Assembly (NCBI RefSeq): GCF_907164915.1
Contig: NW_025919451.1
Coordinates: forward strand, 1-64,000
DNA: 64,000 nt
Direction: 5' to 3'
DNA from: Impatiens glandulifera
Taxonomy: Eukaryota > Streptophyta > Magnoliopsida > Ericales > Balsaminaceae
Part shown: positions 35,891-49,390 of the stretch, piece after piece
How the letters are laid out: every line of letters starts with the position of its first letter
How positions within the stretch are numbered: the first letter of the stretch is position 1
Notes under the pieces: model-generated
What the model saw: only the letters and a program-made list of their open reading frames with translations
Database searches by the model: none
What the model was told of the DNA's origin: nothing
Translations under genes and position numbers: made by a program

Positions 35891-36584
35891 CCATAAAAAA
35901 TCGAGTTAAGATTGGTAGATTTGGAAAGGAAATGATAATGCTCTTCGCAGAACTGAACCACCATTGTCATCCTTATTGAGATTGGGCCTAGGCAGTGATG
36001 GATAGCTCACCTCAACCTAGGCCGATTTGATATATGTTTGGTTTAAAAATAATGAATAGAAATCTGGAAATTTAAAATAGTTCTAAAATGTTTCTTTACG
36101 ATATTTAATTCAACAAGATCAGAAATTTCTGACTACAAATTTATTCTTTAATTTGTGATTGATCGAATTCATCTTGTAATATTTCATTAACCTTCTTAAA
36201 AAAACAAAAATTCTCTAATTAATCAACTTAAATTGAGGATAAATCAACCAAATGAACCTACATGCACCTTAAATGAATAAAATCAAAATTGGACATCAAT
36301 CATTTTATAAAGTTCTTTTACAAGTTATTCATCTATTAACTTACTTTAAGGTTTAATTTCATCATGATATAATGAATCAAGTCACCAATCACTTGTCTTA
36401 GATCTATCTTAATTTCAGTTGAATTAAAATAGTTATAAATTTCATTTGTAACTAGCTAGAGATTATATTTTTGACATCTCTGGTGGTTGTCTCTCTAGGA
36501 GTGGCCTTATTCGAGGTAGAAGAGAGAATTAAAGTTTTAAAGGATTAATAATATTTATGAATTATTTCTCTTAGATTCTATCAA
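35891..36584. other. Intergenic AT-rich, no gene seen
   Basis: Ordinary AT-rich sequence between the Mutator-like element and the LINE tail. Confidence 0.5.
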
Positions 36585-39500
36585 GTATATTTTTTTTAAC
36601 GACTTATCGTCATTTTAATAAAATTCCCAAAAACAGAAAAAAAATTCACGAGTTTAAAAGATCATTTTAGACGGACCTAGAATGATTTTAATGTCGTATC
36701 ATTATAAATAAAAGTAAAAACATAAATGAACTATCTGATTACAATGTTTTCGTTTATAATGATTTTAGTAAACGGTAAATTTTAATTCCTGCTAATATTT
36801 CAATTATGCTCCGTACTTGAAACTTTTCTCTACGTTCCCGCAAGTGCGCCACAATCCGAGACTATGTCTCTCCATAATTCTTTAACACTTCTGCGGGTTC
36901 TTCCACAGACTCTCACATTACGTTCCTGCCAAATGTTGTAAACTAATGCTCCAAAGCCGCACATGAATACGTTTGTTGCGAATCTGTTTTCTTTGGCTTT
37001 GAGTAATGTTGCTTCTTTGATTTCTTTCCATTCCTTCGGGAAACTAATCAACTCCAGGCTTTTAGAAAATATGTCCCAAATTTCCAATGCTATACTACAG
37101 CTCCCAAATAGGTGATCAATAGTTTCTTCACTTTCGCTGCATAGAGGACAACTCACGTCCGGGATGCTCATATACTTGCTGATACGGTCACGAGTGTTGA
37201 GTCTTTCCCAGAAGGCAAGCCATATGATGAACTGATGTTGAGGAATGATCTTGGTTGACCATACGAGAGGATCTTATTATACTTTATACGCTTTTTCTCG
37301 GATTACCTCCCATATTCTCTTTGAGACTATCTTCCCATTGTCTTCTACATTCCATTCATGAACGTCGGGTCTGTCTCGGAGTTGTATGTTACTGATGTGA
37401 TCCAGTATTCTCTATCCTTCTAGATTTCTTCTCAAAAGCGAGTCCCAGTCCCCGTCTTTTACGTCTCTGATTTTTGCCATTGCGTAGTCCCTTCTGATAC
37501 GTGTATTTTTGAAGTTCTCTTTGTTAATGATTATTTAGTTTTTTAAACCAGGGATCGTGCCAAAACAAAGTGCCTTTCCCATCCCCTAACAGAATGTCGT
37601 AAAGGTTTGCAATATCACTTCTTAGTTTAAGAATTTTTTTAGTGACTAGCTCATAACTTCATTGATTTTACACGTCCAGATACTGGTTTCCTGTTTCATA
37701 AATCACGTGTGTACCCATTTGATCCATAATGATTCATGATTGCGTTTCAATGCCCACAGATGCTTGAAGGTTAGAACTTTGTTCCACTCGACGTAGTTCT
37801 TCAAGCTAGTGCCTCCCTCCTTTTTCGGCTTATAGAGAGCAGTCCATTTGATTTTATTTCCTCCTCTCCTGCTAATACCCAAGATGAAGTTCCTCATTAG
37901 CGTATTTAGATCCATCATTACCTTCTTTGGAATGACCATCTACTGCGCCCAATATCCAATTATGTCAATGACTACGGTTTTGATAAGCTCGATCCTCCCT
38001 GCATAAGAAAGTTTTTCTCCACCCAACTAGATATCGTGTTTTTTTACCTTTTTAATCAGCGGCTTGCAGTGTCAGATCTCGATCTGTTTCGTGGTTAACG
38101 GAATCCCCAAGTACCATACGGGAAAGTTGCCTTTCGCAATGCCCATGATGTTTAATATGTTCTGCTTGGTTTCATCCTTCACTCCTCCATAAAATGCCAC
38201 ACTTTTCTTTTCAATAATAGAAAGACCTGTAACCTAAAAAAAACGTTAGTGAAGCCCTAATAGTTTTAATGAAATTGACGTCTGCGTGCATTAGAATGAA
38301 CAAATCGTTAGCAAAGCATAAATGGGTTACCTCCTCAACCTCACAGAAAGGGTGAAAAATGTATGGACGATTCTTTCGGAACATCACGAAGATGCTCTCA
38401 AAGATCGCCATGATAACTACGAAAAGGTAAGAAGAGAGGGGGTCCCATTGCCTTACCCCATTTTTACCATTGATGTAGCTTCCATGGACTCCATTGACGC
38501 TAACAACAAAACAGGATGAAGAAACGCATTGCATAATCCAATCAATAAAAATTATAGGAAAAACAGATACAACCATAAAATCCCGAATGGCTTCCCATCT
38601 AACAGAGTCGAAAGCTTTCTTGATATCTATTTTGAAAGCCACTCTAGGAGATATTTTCTTTTTCCCGTAGCCTTTTAAAAGGCTCTACATTAAAAGAATA
38701 TTATGAGAGATTGTCATACTAGGGATAAATGCAGATTTATTATTTTTCCTATGACATTTTTAAAGCGTTTAGAAATGATTTTTGAAATTATTTTGTAAAC
38801 CATATTGCAACAGGAAATTGGTCTGAAATCTTGTACTTTATCGGGCACCACAGTTTTGGGGATCAAGGTTAGGACCGCAATATTCCATTGCTTTAACATC
38901 TTCTTGTTATTGGAAAACTCCAGAACCCTATCAGTAAAATCTTTTCCCACAATCGACCAATTGTCTTTGAATAACGTCACGTTAAAACCATCCGGACCTG
39001 AGCATTTATTCCCATCAATACTAAACTGAGCTTATTTAATTTCAACTCTCGTAACAACCCTTTTTAACTCGCGGCTATCATCAGCAAATTTTTTTTTATC
39101 GATAATATGATAAAAGGTATTCATTTGACTTTGATGCTGCTTTCTTGTACCCATTAGCTTCTTATAATACTAAATATCTAGATCTTGTACACCCTTCTGA
39201 CTCTGAACATATTCACCATCATCTTTCTTCAGCATATACACATTGTTTCTCATGTTTCTAGCCTTGCATTTCCTGTAGAAGAAAGCTGTATTTTTATCAC
39301 CCAATGAAAGCCAACTTTGTCTTTACTTTAACCTAACAAAGTTCTTTACAAGTAGACTCAGCTTCATTAAGTTTTCGAGTGCATACCTCCCCGTCTCATT
39401 GAGTTGTTCATCAATATCATCCCTTAATAACCTTTCCTAAACTTCTTCTAGTTCTTCTCTTGCAACTAGAACTGTACTGGAGATATTTCTGAACTTTTTC

Positions 39501-41447
39501 TTCTCAAAGCTATGGAGTTGATTCTTCAGGATCTTTAGCTTTTCAAAAACCATGTACATATTGGAGCCCCTGACATCTATAGACCATACACTTTGAAAAA
39601 TATCCTTGAATTTTTCGTTTTCCATCCAGAAGTTGAAGAATTTGAAGGGCCTTTTTAATCTCTCCTCATTTTCCCAGAACAATTTAACCGGGCAATGATC
39701 AGAAATTCCAGGATTTAGAACATGAAGTTGACTTCTCGGAAATTGGTTAATCTAATTCTCATTGACCAAATATCTGTCAATCCTACTTTTCCTTATGAGC
39801 TCATCTTCTCTTGCAGAAGACCAGGTGAAGAAATTCTCAAATTAGTAGGCTCAATGCAACCCATATCTCTAATGTAGTCATTAAAGTCAATCATATCCTG
39901 AGTGAATTCAGATTCTAGGCTACTATCAATTTCATTTATTGTTGCATTATAGTCACCAAGGACAGTCCAAGATTTTATCACTACTAATCCAGTTCCTAAG
40001 GCAATTCCAGAACAGTCTTCTGTCAGTGCTTGAGTTACTACCGTACACAATATCAAAGATGAAACATAATTCCGGTGATTCTATCTTTGACCTCAACTAG
40101 GATTGTTTGATCATTAGAAAAAAGATAGCCTTGACCTCAACAACTTTATTATCCTAGATAACCCAAATTCTGTCCGTTTTTTCATTTGAATTGTGAATAA
40201 TTTATCAATTGTTATCAATACACAACTTACTAACCTTGTCAACATTCTGACTTTTTACTTTTATCTCAAGAATACCCATAATAGTGATCTTCTGGTTCTT
40301 AATGATCCTTCCGATTTCTTTGTATTTCAGAGGGTCATTGAGACCCCTTTTGTTTCATGTCACTATATTTATGAATGGATATAAGTGTTGGGTTCCTGAC
40401 TTTCAAGGATATTTTGGACCTCATCCTCAAATAAGTTATAAGAATCACTTCACTCAATATCTTTAATGGCAACAGTTTAATTGTATGGAATGTTGTTGCC
40501 GCTCGGTAGGGGAGTGTATCTCATAGATCTCATCATCTCCCGTGATAGAGTTAGTAGCCTCTGGATCCAGAATCTTTCTACTTTGTCTTCGATTTTCAGC
40601 ATGTTCGTTTTTAGTAGGTCTCTTCTGACTTTGAACCTTTTCACTACTAGATTCATGTATGTTATTGATTTTAATTCACCCCACTTCAGAACTAAGACTC
40701 ATTGCCTTATTCAAGACCAACTGATCTTCATCTACATTTGATTTCTTGATTTCGCAAAACCCGAGATTCCCTAGATTATTCTCTAGAGTTTTCTTATTAT
40801 TTATAAGATTTTCAATGTTTTTTAGTCTATGATTCTCCTGGTCACAATCTTGAAAGGTGGCTCTAAGTCCAAGGATCAGATCATTTCGAATTCTGATGAC
40901 ATTGTTTCTTCGGTTCCTACTTGCATTTCTATAACTGTGAGGATTAGGACTAGGTTTGCTTACTTCATAAGGACCAAGAATTCCACGTCCCAAAAATCTT
41001 TGAATACTAGAAAATTTGGATCTAGAACCGGTAGTTACATCAGGACCTATTCTAAGATCAGAATTAGGACCGATGGAGTTAGGACCAACATTAGTATCAC
41101 CATCAATAATATGGCCACTATCAGTATCAAGACCAACCTTGCCAAAACCAGCATTTGTAGTACTGGTCGCATCAGGACTGACATTATCAAATCAAGTGAC
41201 ATGAGTAGATCTGGAAATAGTAAGGCCAAGACCAGGGTTAGTAGGGCCCGTATGACTAGGATCAACATGATGAGCAACTCCAGGACTGGTATGACTAGGA
41301 CCTTCTTTATTATGACCGATACCTTGACCAGGACCGGTATTATCAAGACCGACGTTTTGAACATGATCTATTCTTGAAAAAATAGTATCCTTAGGACCGG
41401 TGTTTTGAACTTGACTAATAAGATCAGTTTTAGCAAGGCCAACTTGT
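36585..41447 (-). pseudogene. LINE (L1-type) retrotransposon, nearly complete ORF2 plus ORF1 piece, broken
   Basis: Non-LTR retrotransposon on the minus strand, tail at T-run 36588-36595. In coding order: ORF1 C-terminal piece with Gly/Pro-rich repeats (about 41447-40480); endonuclease start NDPLKYKEIGRIIKNQK (about 40345) and TVLGDYNATINE (about 39960); linker (39682-39437); RT pieces FRPISCCNMVYKIISKIIS (about 38830), KIDIKKAFDSVRWEAI (about 38630), GVRQWDPLS and FANDLFI (about 38320); connector (37939-37700); zinc-finger-like C-terminus CPLCSESEETIDHLFGSCS (about 37150). QGDP has become QWDP and the catalytic DD has become ND. Many frameshifts and stops are present, so it is dead. It is the longest of the LINE copies here. 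Confidence 0.85.
41000..41440 (-). repeat. Gly/Pro-rich coding repeats inside LINE ORF1
   Basis: On the minus strand the frame reads motifs such as VGLDNTGPGQGIGHN, EGPSHTSPG, DPSHTGPTNPG and VGPNSIGPNSD, about nine to eighteen bases per repeat. One in-frame stop is seen near 41190. The hydrophobic frame on the same strand is only a shadow. Confidence 0.6.
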
Positions 41448-44400
41448 ACTTTTACTCACTTCATTCTTTTCCCGATCTTCTTTCTAATCCTTATTTGTTT
41501 TTGCATTTGATTACGCATCCTATCAGCATTAGTGTGCTCATTAGTGTTAACTTCAGATCTATTCACATTTTTATGCACATTCTTTTTCGTGATTCCAAGC
41601 ATACTCCTCATTCTGCAGAAAGTCTCCACTCCAAGAAGCTTCGTAAAAATATCTGCAATTTGATCAACAAATTTTACATATTTAAGTCTGATTTCTTTTT
41701 TTGTAATATTCTTTCGGATGAAGTGATAGAGTGTATCGATGTGTTTACTTCGATCATGAAAAACAAGATTTCTTGCTAGAGTTTGAGCAGACTTGTGGCC
41801 AACAAAAATTCTGGTCGATTCATTCTCTAACAAACCTATCTCCAACATTCTTCTTATCCAGATTGCGTGATAAGCGCATGTTGTCATTGCGACATATTCA
41901 GCTTCACAAGATGATATCGAGACTATCATTTGTTTATTCGAACTCCATGAAATTGAATTAGACCCCATAAAAAATACAAATTTAGTTGTTCTCTTCCGGT
42001 CATCTATATCTTTGAAAAAATCACTATCGGAATATCCAACAAGTTGAAATTCCTTGGACGATGAATAAAGTAGTCCAAAATCAATAGTATCTTTCAAATA
42101 TCTCAAAATTATCTTTTCTGTCTTCATGTGCTCGTCAAGGGCACCTCCATTAATCGACTAATAATTCTCACACTAAAATAAATATCCGACCGAGTACATG
42201 TTAATACCTTAGACATTCAACGAGACTTTTGAAATGTGTGGGATCTACATTTTCTCCTTTTCATTCTTGCTCAATTTAGCTTCAACCTTCATAGCGGTAG
42301 CCACCAGTTTGCTATTCGAAATATTAATCCTAACCAGAAATTCCTTCACATATACTTGTTGCCCAACAAAAGTTCTATCATCCGTTTGACGCATTTCTAA
42401 TCCGAGATTTAATGACATTAAGCCAATATATATCATCTAAAATTCTCAGGCCATATAAATTTTGAAAATTTTGAAGAGACTCGAATTATTTTATGTGAAA
42501 ATAAGATCATCCATATAGAGAAAAACGAACGAACAAACAATTTCAATTTTTATCCATTTTCATATAACTGCATATTGATATGGACATCTTTCAAATCATT
42601 TCTTACGAAAATAAGCATCAATCCGACTATACCATGGTCGAGGGGCTTGTTTGAGACCGTACAAAACCCTCTTCAGCTTTAATACATTTTGTTCTTATTC
42701 TTTCATCAAATAGCCTTTTGGTTGCTCAAAAAAACATCCTCCTCAGGGAAACTGTTAAGAAATGCTGACTTCACATCCAACTAGGATATTTTCAAGTTTC
42801 TTTGTGCCGCTAGTGAAACAAAAATCAGATTGTTTCTCGACCAACAACATGAGAAAATACTTCGTCATAGTCCACTCTGTGTCGTTTTGCATACTATTTG
42901 ATGACTAATCTTGCATTATATTTTTTCACAACACCTTTGATATTCTTTTTCTCTTTGAATATTCACTTGACACTAATGAACTTTTGACCCGCTAGAAGAG
43001 AAGTGAGTTCGCATGTATTGTTTCTTTCAATGACTTGAATCTTCTCTTCCATGACTTGTTTTCATTTCTTCTCCTTATTAGCTTCTTTAAAGCTCAAAGA
43101 CGTTGTTTTGGCTAAAAGACAAAACATAAAGACATCATTCATTACCTCCGTATTCTTGTAAAGTTCTTGGATAGTTCTCATTAATTGTGATCCTTCATTA
43201 GGTCTTCCACTTGATGAAGAAACACTAGTAGATGTGTTTGGTTTCGTAGTAAGAACTACGGACTGCCATGTTTCTTCTCCTTGATTGTCCTCATCGAAGA
43301 ATGGGAAGAATTCGTCGACGAATTCTTGATTAACTTCCAAATTCCAAGAAGCATCTTCATCGAACTTCACATCACGATTCACAGGCATCTTTCCATTGAC
43401 AGTATTGTAGAGCTTCTACCCTTTGATTTTCCTTCATAGCCGATGAACACAAACTTCTCACTTCTATCATGAAGTTTAGTTCTCTCTTGCTCCGACACAT
43501 GCTTGTAAGCAATACTCCCAAAAATACTTAGGTGAGATATATCTGGCTTCTTTCTGCTCCAAGCTTTAATTGGTGTTACCTCTTTCACGTTTTTGGTCAG
43601 ACAACGATTAAGGAGTTACACTCCATAAGCCACTACTTTCGTCCAAAATTCTTTTGGCATCTTCTTATGTTTCATAATGCTCCGAGCCATGTTGAGAATG
43701 GACCGGTTCTTCCTTTATCCACTGCATTTTGTTGTGGGGATCTTGGAGTTACGAGGAAACGTCTACTATCATTTTCTTCACAAAAACAGTCAAAACATTA
43801 AAAGTAAATTCTCCACCTCTATCAGTTCTCAATGCCCGAATCATATAGACATACTCTTTCTCCACCAAAGTTTTAAAATTCTTAAAAGTATCAAAACTCT
43901 TAGATTTTTCTTTTAAGAAATAAACCCAAGTCTTCCTGCTAAAATCGTCGATGAAAAGTAAGAAATAATTACTTTTACCATAAGACGGTGGTTTGATTGG
44001 CCCACAAACATCGGCATGAATTAATTCGAGCGGTTTCGTTTCTCTTGACGTTGCTTCATTCGGAAAGATTTTTCTTGCATGTTTGTCTAGAAGACATGCC
44101 TCATAAAGTTGATTTGGATGATTGATCAAAGACATTCCCTTTACCATTCTTTTTGGATATCATTTTTATGCCACCAAAATTGAGATGTCCCATTCTGATG
44201 TGCCAACACACGCTGAATTCGTTCATATTATTCCTAAAGATAATTTTGTTGGAAATATCATCAAAATATGTCACTTAGTAAATGGTTGCAAAGGAGACGA
44301 GATAAATCTTCCATGCTCTCTTTCTCGAAATATTTATTGCAAATCTGGGTAAAAACATTTTCTCCGACAAAAGATAATTGTGTTGGAAATATCATCACAA
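41448..44400 (-). pseudogene. Ty1/copia pol region, broken, no LTRs found
   Basis: Minus-strand pieces follow the copia order. First comes pre-integrase/integrase (44147-43749): LIHADVCGPIKPPSYGKSNY, then LRTDRGGEFT. The integrase C-terminal part follows (43588-43379, HLSIFGSIAYKHV), then the linker ending in NRDVKFDEDASW (43388-43062). RT is broken (about 43050-42245, with LGLEMRQTDDRTFVGQQVYV). RNase H comes last (42127-41456): DSDFFKDIDDRKRT, SSCEAEYVAMTTCAYHAIW, ADIFTKLLG. Frameshifts separate all parts. Neither LTR nor primer site is visible, and the RNase H end abuts LINE ORF1 directly. Confidence 0.85.
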
Positions 44401-45430
44401 TATGTTATACATGGAAAAATCGTTACAAATATTTCTGAACGTTTTTTTATTCGTCAAAAATTTTACAAACGACTAAATTACCGACGTTTATTATACAAAT
44501 ATTTTATATTTAACGAAAAAATGAGTAAGAAATATAAGTCACAAACACCATATTTCCTTGTAGCGAAAAATATTAATCAATTAATGGTAAGGGTCACAGT
44601 TTTATTGATATATTTAAAAAAATAAATTAAAGGTATTAATATATAATTAAAAAATAGTAGATAAATTTAATAATTAGGTATTTAATGATTTATATAACTA
44701 AAATAAAATATTTAAATAATTCAAATTCAAATATGGTCAAAAAAGACTTGTTAGTTTGAATTTCAACATATTTCAATTATATACTAATAAATTATTTTAC
44801 TTAATTTATTAACTAAAATATAATATAATTTTTTTTTTGTTATCTATAGTTTATTCAAATAAACAAAACCCTAACAAACCCTTGATGAATATATATAGAA
44901 GTGGAGGATGTTCATGTGACATTTTTCATTAATTTGTGAATAATTATGTTATAATATATAAATAATTAAAAGAATATAAGAATAAATAACATGTAATTAT
45001 TAATAGAATGAAGTGAGTGTATAGTGAATACAAAGAGTCCCCCACATCCCCACATGCATTCATGAATACTTTTCCTTACAAAAGACATATGAATGTAATT
45101 ATCTCCTTCATAGCCATATCATATTCAAAGTTGTAACCATGATTTCATGAAAGAATCTCAATATATTATTGAGTTTCTAGATTTTAAAAGAATCCATGCA
45201 TTTTCATAAGAATTATGGTATTGTATTATATATTATTGTATGAGAAACTTATAAATCATAATTATATATTCCTTTTAACATAGGAAGCTAGCTAGCTAGC
45301 AATCTAAACAGGATCCAGAGATAATATATTATTACATTAATGATGCATCATATCTTGTTTCACTCTTAATCAATTCCAAATAAAAGGAGTAGATTAAGGA
45401 TAGATCAAGCACATAATCAAGAACAAGAAA
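44401..45430. other. Intergenic AT-rich, no gene seen
   Basis: It starts with a second copy of a 45-bp stretch (TTGGAAATATCATCA-CAATATG, compare 44250). The remainder is AT-rich, including the 3' flank of the C2 gene. No other feature is recognised. Confidence 0.5.
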
Positions 45431-45438
45431 TTAAATTC

Positions 45439-45912
45439 TTACATAGACTTAGCCCAATCAACAATACCTTGAGCTAAAAGCATATTGTCAATACTAACAC
45501 ATTCACCAAACCTACACGAAAACCTCAACTCTCCTTTGGAACTCACCGACCCTTTCTTCACCGGATAACACATGGCGGCGCTACCACCGTACAGCTGCGC
45601 GTGCTCATACAGATCCCTCATATCTGCATGAACCTCACCCACGTACCTATCCCCAAGTTTTCTCCGGCAGTAAAGTTTTATGACCAACATGGTCCCGTAG
45701 TGACGAACCATGGTCTCTGCGATCGTGTAATTCATTGTGTAGTTCCAAGCCGGGTTTTCCTCCCCGTGCTTGTCCGGTGGCGTCCATTTCTCAGTCTCCG
45801 AATTCGTTGACCCTATTGAAATACGCGCATATACTTTCATCTTGAACACTTTTCGGACCACTTCTAGATCGTTAGCTCCTATTAACGTTAGGTCGAATTT
45901 CCGACAATTCAT
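45439..45912 (-). CDS. SRC2-like C2-domain protein (157 aa)
   Basis: A single-exon gene encoding a small plant C2-domain protein. The start MNCRKFDLTLIGANDLEVV is the classic opening of the SRC2/BAP-type C2 domain, followed by FKMKVYARISIG, NPAWNYTMNYTI (the NPxWN core) and LVIKLYCRRKLGDRYVGEV. The domain fills residues 1-135; the tail DNMLLAQGIVDWAKSM is short, with no membrane segment. Members usually bind membranes or partner proteins and respond to cold, calcium or pathogens; that is family knowledge, not shown here. Several acidic calcium ligands of classical C2 domains are not obvious, as in many of these proteins. The frame is intact, with a TATA box and (GA)n leader upstream. Confidence 0.9.
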   Translation of the reverse strand: MNCRKFDLTLIGANDLEVVRKVFKMKVYARISIGSTNSETEKWTPPDKHGEENPAWNYTMNYTIAETMVRHYGTMLVIKLYCRRKLGDRYVGEVHADMRDLYEHAQLYGGSAAMCYPVKKGSVSSKGELRFSCRFGECVSIDNMLLAQGIVDWAKSM

Positions 45913-45913
45913 T

Positions 45914-45993
45914 TTACTCTCTCTCTCTCTTGTCTTATGATCAAGTGTTAAAAGGGTAAGTGTTAAAAGGGTTGGTATGAATTTATATATAAA
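45914..45993 (-). promoter_or_regulatory. TATA box and (GA)n leader of the C2 gene
   Basis: On the minus strand TTTATATATAAAT lies at about 45993-45981, some 70 bases before the start codon. A GA-repeat leader (plus strand CTCTCTCTCTCT, 45918-45930) lies just upstream of the ATG. GA/CT microsatellites are common in plant 5' leaders. Confidence 0.65.
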
Positions 45994-45999
45994 TCCAGA

Positions 46000-48950
46000 A
46001 ATTGTATATATTTCGATTCAGTCAAATAATAATATTCTATTTGAATCTTTCTTAATCAAAAAGAGCTAATAGGTGGATGCACTTATTAGCTCATATATAT
46101 ATATATCAATTCATGATTACACCACTTATTCTCCTTAATATTTCTGCAAATAGTTAATTTAGATTATATTTCATTAATTTTCTAATTTTTATTATTTTTA
46201 AATAACTTTCTAATTCATATTTTCTAATTCCCAACAAGTATAATCCCATCCACTTTCATTTTTATAATCCTCTTATCTAATTTTTATTTTTTAATTAATA
46301 TAATTATAAACTTAATTATTTATATGATATTCAAAACTTATTTTATATATGTTTAATTAAATGTAATTGAAAATTTATCAAGTTAACATTACTTAATAAA
46401 ATACATACTTAAGTTGATTAGTTGAATTTATCTTAAAATTGAATGTAAACATAATTTAAGAGTTTGAACATATAAATATTTTTCAAAATAATATTATATA
46501 ATAAATTATAAATAGGTATTTAAAAAAATGAAACATCAATTAATGTGCTTCAAGAAAAAAAAATATACATTGAAAATAAATCGTCAAACTCTTGAAAGGC
46601 ATTACCAATTGTCTTTACAATCTAAAACCAATTTATTAAAAATCTTTCAATTTTCTTTCAAATCTAGTGAAGTTTTTATTATCATTTCCAAAATCTCCAA
46701 ATTGAATAGTTAAAGGCTTAGTTTCGGAATTACATTAAATTCAAGTCAACCCCAACTATAATTTTTTATTTGTCCTTGTAATAGGTATAATAAATAAGTT
46801 TTAAATATATTTAACAATTTTTTTACATTTATTTTAGATTGAAATTGTATCTTTTATTTATTTTTGTTTGAATTTATATCCTAAATATCTAAAATAATTT
46901 AAAATATTATAAAACCATATTTTTTTTTGAAAATATGCACAAATTTCTTTTATACATGATATATTCATTTTTATTTTTCTAAGTCCTACTATAAGTAATG
47001 CCTTCACCTTCGTCTTGAGATGACTTCTTCAATTTCATTAAACGCATATGCTATATTCCATTTAGAGACAATGATGTTGCAAACAACAACGACGACGAGA
47101 TTGTTACTCACTCTTCAATAATTATATATTGTGTGTTTGTTTTATGCCTTCAAAATTATCTCTAAAAAATAAATAATATTTATGATGAAGAAGGAGGTGT
47201 CTGATAGTCATATAGTTAAAATATAAATAATATGATAAAAATTATAAAATATAAAATATAAATATGATATTGTAATGTATAAAATCTGTAATATATTTGA
47301 ATCGACCGAATATAAAAACATACACCATATAGGGGTTATGCCATTAGTGAGAATGAATGTAATTTGATTTGAAGATGGAATGAATTTATTAGTCAAAAAA
47401 TATGTTTTAATCAAAATCTAGAAAACTCAACATAGTTGAAACTTTAGAGGAATCGGTGATTTTAAATTAGTTATCAAAATGGTTCATACTTTTTGAAGTT
47501 AGATTCTTAATTTTGTATTGTTTGAAAATTTAACTATTTCAAACAAAAATAAATGTATAAGGAATATTTGTAAACAAAAATCAATATAAAATGAACAAAT
47601 TCAAACAAAATCATGCCTAAGAAGATATTTAAAATATAATAATTAAATGTATTAGGAGTATTATATATATTACCCCTAATCAAAACTTAACCCAGGATAA
47701 AAATAGTTTCTTCAATTATATTTTTATTTTTTTAATCATCTATATGAATAATTATTTAAATGTATTTTCATATTCCAATTATTTTCAAAAACATATTAAT
47801 TATTCATTTTTTACTTTATTTTTTTAAATATTATTTTATATTATAATTTATAAATTAAATCAATCTATTTTTTTTTTTTTTATCAAAACATAACAAATAT
47901 ATTTTATTTTGAATCATCATTAATATCCAATAGAATAATATAACATTTTGTATAAAATATACCTAGTTAGAAAACTAAGTCAACTTCTTAACAATTAATG
48001 CAGACACGGTATTTACAAATAAATTACCATGTGATATATATTTCTAATTTAAATAACATATCAAATATAAGAATTCATCTTTAATGAGAGGTGCCAAATT
48101 TGAAAGCAAACCAATGATTAGAGCTGCATCATGTTGGTTTCTCTCAATCAGATGAATAAACATCCAAGTTAAAAGTTGTTTGTTAATTGGTGAGAAAATG
48201 ATAATGCATTCCATTGAATATAAAAAAAAAATACATGCACTTAATAAATGTTCAATTAGTTAATTTATGGTTGTCTCCATCTACTATAAGCATAGGTTGA
48301 CCTCAAAATTTAAAATCAAGTCATTTAAAATCAATTTAAGAATGTTTGTTGACCATTCCTTGGTTTACACAGCATTTGATTGGTTTGGGAAACCAATGAG
48401 TCCAACTTTCATTTTGCTTTTTTGAAATGGTAAGTGAGTGGAGTTTCTTTCTAATTTAAAAATATAGACACTTTTTTTTTTCTAGATGATTGTGGTGGTC
48501 TACTGGTCTCTTTAGCTTTATTTCCACACGGCATTTGCACTCTCCATAATGCTTCATGTTCGTCACAAAATTCTTAGATTTAATTTGTACGAGAGATTCC
48601 AAACATTTTGGTTAATCACAATTGAAACCAGCAGATATTAAGGTACTTGTAAACCACATTTCATAGTTTGAAACATTTGCTTTTACAAATCAATAACAAA
48701 ATTGGCTGCAAAAGTTCCGTTGTAAATTACTTTGTTTAAAACAAGGTATTAATGTATAAATATTCTAGTTAGTTTTACACCATGTGCCATATTTCATCTA
48801 ATTAATATTAAAGGAATTGTATTCTTTAATTTAATTAATTTGATGTGTAATGATTAAATTAAATTTTGATATAACAATTAATTGAGATAATTTAATCTGA
48901 TTAGGTTAGGAGTAATTTAGAATGATTTCCGCCTGTTTGAATAATTATTA

Positions 48951-48987
<37 letters not shown>

Positions 48988-49385
48988 AATGGCTTATTAC
49001 CATTTCATTAATAAAATAATATTAGAATAAAGAAAAAAAATTTGTATTGAAGGATATATATTGAATTACATAAATTATGTCTATTATATAGACATTACAT
49101 TTAGCTTATAAAGAAATCAATAATATAATATAATATAATATAATATAATATAATATAATATAATATAATATAATATTGATATAATATAATATACTAATGA
49201 TATAATCACAATTTATAATATTGTAATAATATCTTACATATATTATCTTATATTCTAACACTCTAAAATGGGAAAAATAAACATGAGTTCTTGAATCAAA
49301 CTAAACAAACCCTAGTTTGATTTTGAAAAGAAAGACATGAGTAATCGAATACAAACAATCACACAAACTACAAACAACACAAGTC
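46000..49385. other. Long AT-rich intergenic stretch, no gene seen
   Basis: Very AT-rich, with short open frames that have no recognisable content. It holds microsatellites: (TA)n at 46094-46106 and 48947-48972, and a TAATA array at 49120-49177. Confidence 0.6.
49120..49177 (+). repeat. (TAATA)n pentanucleotide microsatellite
   Basis: About eleven perfect 5-bp units (AATATAATATAATATAAT...), with degenerate continuation to about 49195. Confidence 0.9.
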
Positions 49386-49390
49386 AATTA

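Noticed and set aside
41047..41364. 105-residue Leu/Ile/Val-rich frame looking like membrane segments
   Set aside because: It is a shadow of the Gly/Pro-rich LINE ORF1 frame on the same strand.
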